Positions 60,321 through 64,000 of a stretch of 64,000 bases of DNA are shown here, piece after piece (position 1 is the first letter of the stretch; each line of letters starts with the position of its first letter). Made by a program: the position numbers and the translations under genes. Under the pieces are notes generated by a model, which saw only the letters and a list, made by a program, of their open reading frames with translations, ran no database searches and was not told the origin of the DNA. This stretch comes from an uncultured Prevotellaceae bacterium (GTDB lineage Bacteria; Bacteroidota; Bacteroidia; Bacteroidales; Muribaculaceae): positions 108,726 to 172,725 of the forward strand of contig ONMF01000003.1 in assembly GCA_900318865.1 (NCBI GenBank), given 5' to 3'.

Positions 60321-61193
60321 TTATTGATTTTGATAAGCCCGGAGGGTGTTTTGCATGAGCGAGGCGATGGTCATGGGGCCTACGCCGCCGGGAATGGGCG
60401 TGATGAAAGAGCAGAGCGGGGCCACGCTGTCGAAATCCACATCGCCCAGCAGATGCCATCCGCTGGGTGTGGACGACGAGGGCACACGGGTGATGCCCAC
60501 GTCGAAAACGGCCACACCGGGCCGCACCATGCCCGCCGTGACAAGCCCCGGCTGGCCAACGGCCGTAATCAGGATGTCGGCCTGGCGGGTGAATTGTTCC
60601 AGATGAGGCGTGGCGCTGTGACAGATGGTGACCGTGCAGTTGCCGGGCTGTGCCTTGCGCATGAGCAGCGACGCCACAGGCTTGCCCACGATGTTGCTGC
60701 GTCCCACCACCACACAGCGCCGGCCCGCCGTGGCGATGCCATAACGCTCCATCAGGGTGATGATGCCCTGCGGCGTGGCCGCCACAAAGCCCGGCAAACC
60801 CAGCGCCACGCGGCCCACGTTCACCGGATGAAAGCCATCGACGTCCTTTCGATAGTCGATGGCCTCGATGATGAGTTGTTCGTCGATGTGTGGCGGCAAC
60901 GGCAACTGCACGATAAAGCCGTCGACGGTGTCATCGGCATTGAGCCGGGCCACGGTGTCGAGCAGTTGCTGCTGTGTGACATCGTCTTCGAGCCGCAGCG
61001 TGGTGGAGCGGAAGCCACAGCGCGCGCAAGCGCGCATCTTGGCCGCCACATAGCCTTCGCTGGCGCCGTCATGCCCCACGAGCACAGCCACCAGGTGCGG
61101 CGGCCGGCGACCGGCACGGGCCAGCGCGTCGACCTCGCGGGCTATCTCACCGATGATTTGTTCCGATATGTGCTTGCCGTCGATGAGCGTCAT
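60321..61193 (-). CDS. folD: Bifunctional methylenetetrahydrofolate dehydrogenase/cyclohydrolase
   Basis: A 290-aa enzyme converting 5,10-methylene-THF to 10-formyl-THF. The N-terminal part carries VGHDGASEGYVAAKMRACAR, with Tyr and Lys of the YxxxK motif, and the linker PLPPHIDE; the NADP domain has VVVGRSNIVGKPVASLL and PGGVGPMTIASLM near the end. It is 30 bp downstream of ffh in a panC-panD-ffh-folD cluster. Confidence 0.97.
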   Translation of the reverse strand: MTLIDGKHISEQIIGEIAREVDALARAGRRPPHLVAVLVGHDGASEGYVAAKMRACARCGFRSTTLRLEDDVTQQQLLDTVARLNADDTVDGFIVQLPLPPHIDEQLIIEAIDYRKDVDGFHPVNVGRVALGLPGFVAATPQGIITLMERYGIATAGRRCVVVGRSNIVGKPVASLLMRKAQPGNCTVTICHSATPHLEQFTRQADILITAVGQPGLVTAGMVRPGVAVFDVGITRVPSSSTPSGWHLLGDVDFDSVAPLCSFITPIPGGVGPMTIASLMQNTLRAYQNQ

Positions 61194-61223
61194 GCGGTGG
61201 TGTGATAAAACAAAAACGGGAAA

Positions 61224-62558
61224 TCAGCGGCGCTTCTTTGCGGCGCGGGCCGCGCGCATCATCTTCATGGGGCCCATGTTGGTGGCCATATGCATCATCT
61301 TGCGCGTTTGTTCAAACTGCTTGAGCAGGCGGTTCACCTCCTCCACCTTGGTTCCACTGCCCAGGGCGATGCGCTTGCGCCGGCTGCCGTTGATAATGTC
61401 GGGGTTGTGACGCTCGTCGGGAGTCATGGAGCGGATGATGGCCTCCACGCTCTTGAACGCGTTGTCATCGATGTCGATATCCTTGATGGCCTTGCCCACG
61501 CCCGGTATCATCGAAGCCAGGTCTTTGAGATTACCCATCTTCTTGATTTGTGCGATTTGAGCCAGGAAATCGTCGAAATCGAATTTGTTCTTGCGAAGTT
61601 TCTCCTCGAGTTTGCGGGCCTCCTCCTCGTCGTACTGCTGCTGCATGCGGTCAACGAACGACACGATGTCGCCCATGCCCAGGATGCGGTCGGCCATACC
61701 GGCGGGACGGAACGGGTCGATGGCTTCCATCTTCTCGCCCGTACCCACAAACTTGATGGGCTTGTTCACGACCGTGCGGATGGAAAGGGCCGCACCGCCG
61801 CGGGTGTCACCGTCGAGCTTGGTGAGCACCACGCCGTCGAAGTCGAGGCGCTCGTTGAACGCCCGCGCAGTGTTCACGGCATCCTGGCCGGTCATCGAGT
61901 CGACGACGAAAAGCGTCTCGGTGGGCTGGATGGCATCCTTGATGGCCTTGATTTCGGTCATCATCTGCTCGTCGACCGCCAGGCGGCCGGCGGTATCGAC
62001 GATGACCAGGTTGCGGCCTGTGCGGCGTGCCTCGGCCACAGCGTGCTGGGCGATGGCCACGGGGTCCTTGCTGCCCGGCTCGCTGTACATGGGCACATCA
62101 ATCTGGTCGGCCAGCACTTTCAGTTGCTCGATAGCTGCCGGGCGATAGACGTCGCAGGCCACCAGCAGCGGCGTTTTGCCTTGCTGCTTGAGGCGGTTGG
62201 CCAACTTGCCGGTGAATGTTGTCTTACCCGAGCCTTGAAGTCCCGACATGAGGATGATGGCCGGATTGCCGTCGACGGTGAACTTGGCCGGCTCGCCGCC
62301 CATGAGCTCGGTGAGCTCATCGTGCACGATTTTCACCATGAGCTGGCTGGGCTGCAGTGCGTTAATCACATTCTGGCCCATGGCCTTGACCTTGACATTG
62401 TCGACAAATCGCTTGGCCACTTTATATTCCACATCGGCCTCGACCAGTGCACGGCGCACCTCCTTGAGTGTCTGCGCCACATTGATTTCGGTGATTTGGC
62501 CTTGTCCTTTCAGGACCTTGAACGAGCGTTCAAGTTTCTCGGATAAATTCTCAAACAT
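61224..62558 (-). CDS. ffh: Signal recognition particle protein Ffh (SRP54)
   Basis: A 444-aa GTPase that binds SRP RNA and signal peptides and docks to FtsY. The N domain is followed by the G domain with GLQGSGKTTFTGKLA (P-loop), DTAGRLAVDEQMM and TKLDGDTRGGAAL, and the methionine-rich M domain occupies about 325-444, ending KMMRAARAAKKRR. Length is normal. The SRP RNA candidate lies at 49148-49243. Confidence 0.97.
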   Translation of the reverse strand: MFENLSEKLERSFKVLKGQGQITEINVAQTLKEVRRALVEADVEYKVAKRFVDNVKVKAMGQNVINALQPSQLMVKIVHDELTELMGGEPAKFTVDGNPAIILMSGLQGSGKTTFTGKLANRLKQQGKTPLLVACDVYRPAAIEQLKVLADQIDVPMYSEPGSKDPVAIAQHAVAEARRTGRNLVIVDTAGRLAVDEQMMTEIKAIKDAIQPTETLFVVDSMTGQDAVNTARAFNERLDFDGVVLTKLDGDTRGGAALSIRTVVNKPIKFVGTGEKMEAIDPFRPAGMADRILGMGDIVSFVDRMQQQYDEEEARKLEEKLRKNKFDFDDFLAQIAQIKKMGNLKDLASMIPGVGKAIKDIDIDDNAFKSVEAIIRSMTPDERHNPDIINGSRRKRIALGSGTKVEEVNRLLKQFEQTRKMMHMATNMGPMKMMRAARAAKKRR

Positions 62559-62577
62559 ATCGCTTTATAGTGTGTTG

Positions 62578-62949
62578 TTATTCGTTATTATGGGGTTGTT
62601 CGGGCAGCCGGTTGGTCGCCGTGTCGGGGAAGATGACACGGGGCCGGAAAGTGCGGGCCTCCTCGGGGGTGACCAGTGCATAGGCCATGATGATGACCAC
62701 ATCGCCCGGCAGCACGCGCCGCGCCGCCGCCCCGTTGAGGCAGATAACCCCCGAGCGCGGCTCGCCGGCGATGACATAGGTGTCGAAACGCTCGCCATTG
62801 TTGATGTCGACGATAAAGACCCTTTCGCCCTCCACGATGCCGCTGGCATCCATGAGTTCACGGTCGATGGTGATGCTGCCGATGTAGTTCAACTCGGCCT
62901 GGGTGACAGTGACCCTGTGAATCTTGGACTTGATGACTTGAATCAACAT
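62578..62949 (-). CDS. panD: Aspartate 1-decarboxylase
   Basis: A 123-aa pyruvoyl enzyme giving beta-alanine for pantothenate. [19 protein letters not shown] contains the self-cleavage Gly24-Ser25 bond that makes the pyruvoyl group, and [20 protein letters not shown] is the other family motif. It sits 15 bp after panC, whose product uses beta-alanine. Confidence 0.96.
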   Translation of the reverse strand: MLIQVIKSKIHRVTVTQAELNYIGSITIDRELMDASGIVEGERVFIVDINNGERFDTYVIAGEPRSGVICLNGAAARRVLPGDVVIIMAYALVTPEEARTFRPRVIFPDTATNRLPEQPHNNE

Positions 62950-62964
62950 GGTGATGAGCAGTTG

Positions 62965-63807
62965 TTATTTGTAACGGATATTGTCGATTTCCCGCACGTC
63001 ACCGCAATAGACGGTGATGCATCCCACGATGTCGGCCGACGCGTTCCAGTCGCCAACAGGCTCGAGCGTGGTGCCGTCGCAAATCGAGAAATACTCCACC
63101 TCCATCTCGGGATAGGCGTTGATGGTGGCCACCACCCAGTCGTGCGTCTGCTGCACGGTGTGGTCTTGGGCAAAGTTCAGGCTCTCGCGCAGGGTGCGGT
63201 AGATGGCGGGCGCCACACGGCGCACTTGCGGCGTGAGCCGCACGTTGCGGCTGCTGAGTGCCAGCCCGTCGTCCTCGCGCACACAGGGACAGGCCACTAT
63301 ATCCAGGCTGAACCCCTGCTGGGCCGCCATGGCCCTGATGACGGCAATCTGCTGAAAGTCTTTTTCACCGAAATAGGCCCGGTGCGGCTCCACCATCGTG
63401 AAGAGCTTGCTCACCACCTGGCACACGCCGTTGAAATGGCCGGGGCGATAGGCCCCTTCCATGACCTCGGCCACGGTGCCCAGATGAAACTGCCGGGTGT
63501 CGGGCTCGGGATACATGTCTTCGACCGTGGGCATGAAGGCGATGTCCACCCCGCACTCACGCAGCATGGCGGCATCGGCTTCGGCAGTGCGCGGATAGGT
63601 GCGCAGATCCTCCTGGTTGTTAAATTGGGTGGGATTGAGAAACACACTCACCACCACCACGTCACATTCGCGCCGGGCACGCTCCACGAGGGAGCGGTGT
63701 CCCAGGTGCAGGGCACCCATCGTGGGAACAAGCCCAATGAGCTTGCCGGCGGCCTTTGCCTGCGCAACAACGGCCTTGAGTTCATCGACTTTACTGATAA
63801 TTTTCAT
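62965..63807 (-). CDS. panC: Pantothenate synthetase
   Basis: A 280-aa ATP-dependent ligase joining pantoate and beta-alanine. Seen are [15 protein letters not shown] (HxGH-type ATP motif), [32 protein letters not shown] and [13 protein letters not shown] (KMSKS-like). ATG at 63807 ([11 protein letters not shown]) is used; a start 9 bp upstream is possible. It opens the panC-panD-ffh-folD cluster behind a TAATTTTG promoter box. Confidence 0.96.
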   Translation of the reverse strand: MKIISKVDELKAVVAQAKAAGKLIGLVPTMGALHLGHRSLVERARRECDVVVVSVFLNPTQFNNQEDLRTYPRTAEADAAMLRECGVDIAFMPTVEDMYPEPDTRQFHLGTVAEVMEGAYRPGHFNGVCQVVSKLFTMVEPHRAYFGEKDFQQIAVIRAMAAQQGFSLDIVACPCVREDDGLALSSRNVRLTPQVRRVAPAIYRTLRESLNFAQDHTVQQTHDWVVATINAYPEMEVEYFSICDGTTLEPVGDWNASADIVGCITVYCGDVREIDNIRYK

Positions 63808-63838
63808 CGCAATCAATTGATTTTTTGTAAATCGGGTA

Positions 63839-63846
63839 CAAAATTA
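63839..63846 (-). promoter_or_regulatory. -7 box TAATTTTG for panC-panD-ffh-folD
   Basis: Minus-strand TAATTTTG lies 31 bp upstream of panC. Confidence 0.62.
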
Positions 63847-63906
63847 GTAAAAAAATACCATTCTATTGTGTTCTGAGGCAAAAAATGCCCCTGCGCGATT
63901 CTGAAA

Positions 63907-64000
63907 TGACCCCCAAAAGTTGGACGGGTTAAAAATTAATGGCTTAGAGAAAGAGTTCGGTATTGCACCGGGCTCTTTCCTTTTAACCTGGATTTGATTC
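63907..64000. mobile_element. Terminal end of an IS3-like element (runs off the window)
   Basis: TGACCCCCAAAAGTTGGAC (63907-63925) matches the terminal inverted repeat style of IS3-family elements in Bacteroidetes. A hairpin AAAGAG/CTCTTT (63950-63978) follows, as at the 3' end of such elements. No transposase sequence is inside the window, so family and orientation are provisional. Confidence 0.5.

Overview
The window looks like chromosome of a gut-type Bacteroidales bacterium with fairly high GC; Muribaculaceae or Prevotellaceae are plausible, but the family is inferred only from style. The evidence is the many TAnnTTTG (-7) boxes, several with a TTTG about 19-20 bp upstream; an UpxY-type antiterminator; secreted proteins with type IX-like C-terminal tails; a Vor/Kor 2-oxoacid:ferredoxin oxidoreductase; a TolC-MFP-RND operon ending in a PG0541-type gene; and a DUF6452-DUF6048 pair.

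Layout. 0-4.4 kb (-): a secreted beta-propeller plus amidase two-gene cassette, present twice in tandem and cut by the left edge. 4.5-12.2 kb (+): pepD, then upxY-gmd-fcl-NUDIX (GDP-fucose synthesis), then dgt and pncB. 12.2-13.6 kb: a small HUH (Y1) transposase bracketed by mosaic palindromic repeats; related repeat arrays recur beside pnp and efp (18.4-18.8 and 21.3-21.7 kb). 13.6-18.1 kb (-): a 1486-aa secreted multidomain protein. 18.8-25.0 kb (-): pnp, efp, a dockerin-bearing secreted protein, rpmH, a HIT protein and greA. 25.2-29.5 kb: flippase and acetyltransferase (-), facing a glycosyltransferase and radC (+). 29.5-34.1 kb: dnaB (-) and the four-gene ferredoxin oxidoreductase operon (+). 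34.2-37.6 kb: secreted endonuclease I, DUF2461 and a secreted endonuclease/exonuclease/phosphatase-fold protein. 37.7-44.3 kb (+): TetR-TolC-MFP-RND-PG0541 efflux operon. 44.4-47.7 kb (+): DUF4199, a DPM1-like glycosyltransferase, DUF6452, DUF6048 and a small protein. 48.2-59.0 kb: an abundant-looking secreted protein, SRP RNA, a solute-binding-like protein, ald, a porin, higBA and two large secreted proteins. 59.2-63.9 kb (-): two unknown genes, then folD, ffh, panD and panC. An IS3-like end begins at about 63.9 kb.

The most interesting structure is the repeat/transposase system. Five copies of one 37-nt palindrome, several smaller hairpin modules and a 232-bp direct duplication surround or echo a REP-associated-type (RAYT/IS200-like) transposase gene. 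The 3' end of that gene is itself part of the repeat unit. One repeat copy has become the C-terminus of the NUDIX protein. Other points worth a look are the duplicated propeller/amidase cassette, four secreted proteins sharing a C-terminal tail, a promoter-terminator-bounded candidate small RNA at 18.17-18.36 kb, and a perfect inverted repeat on the higBA promoter.
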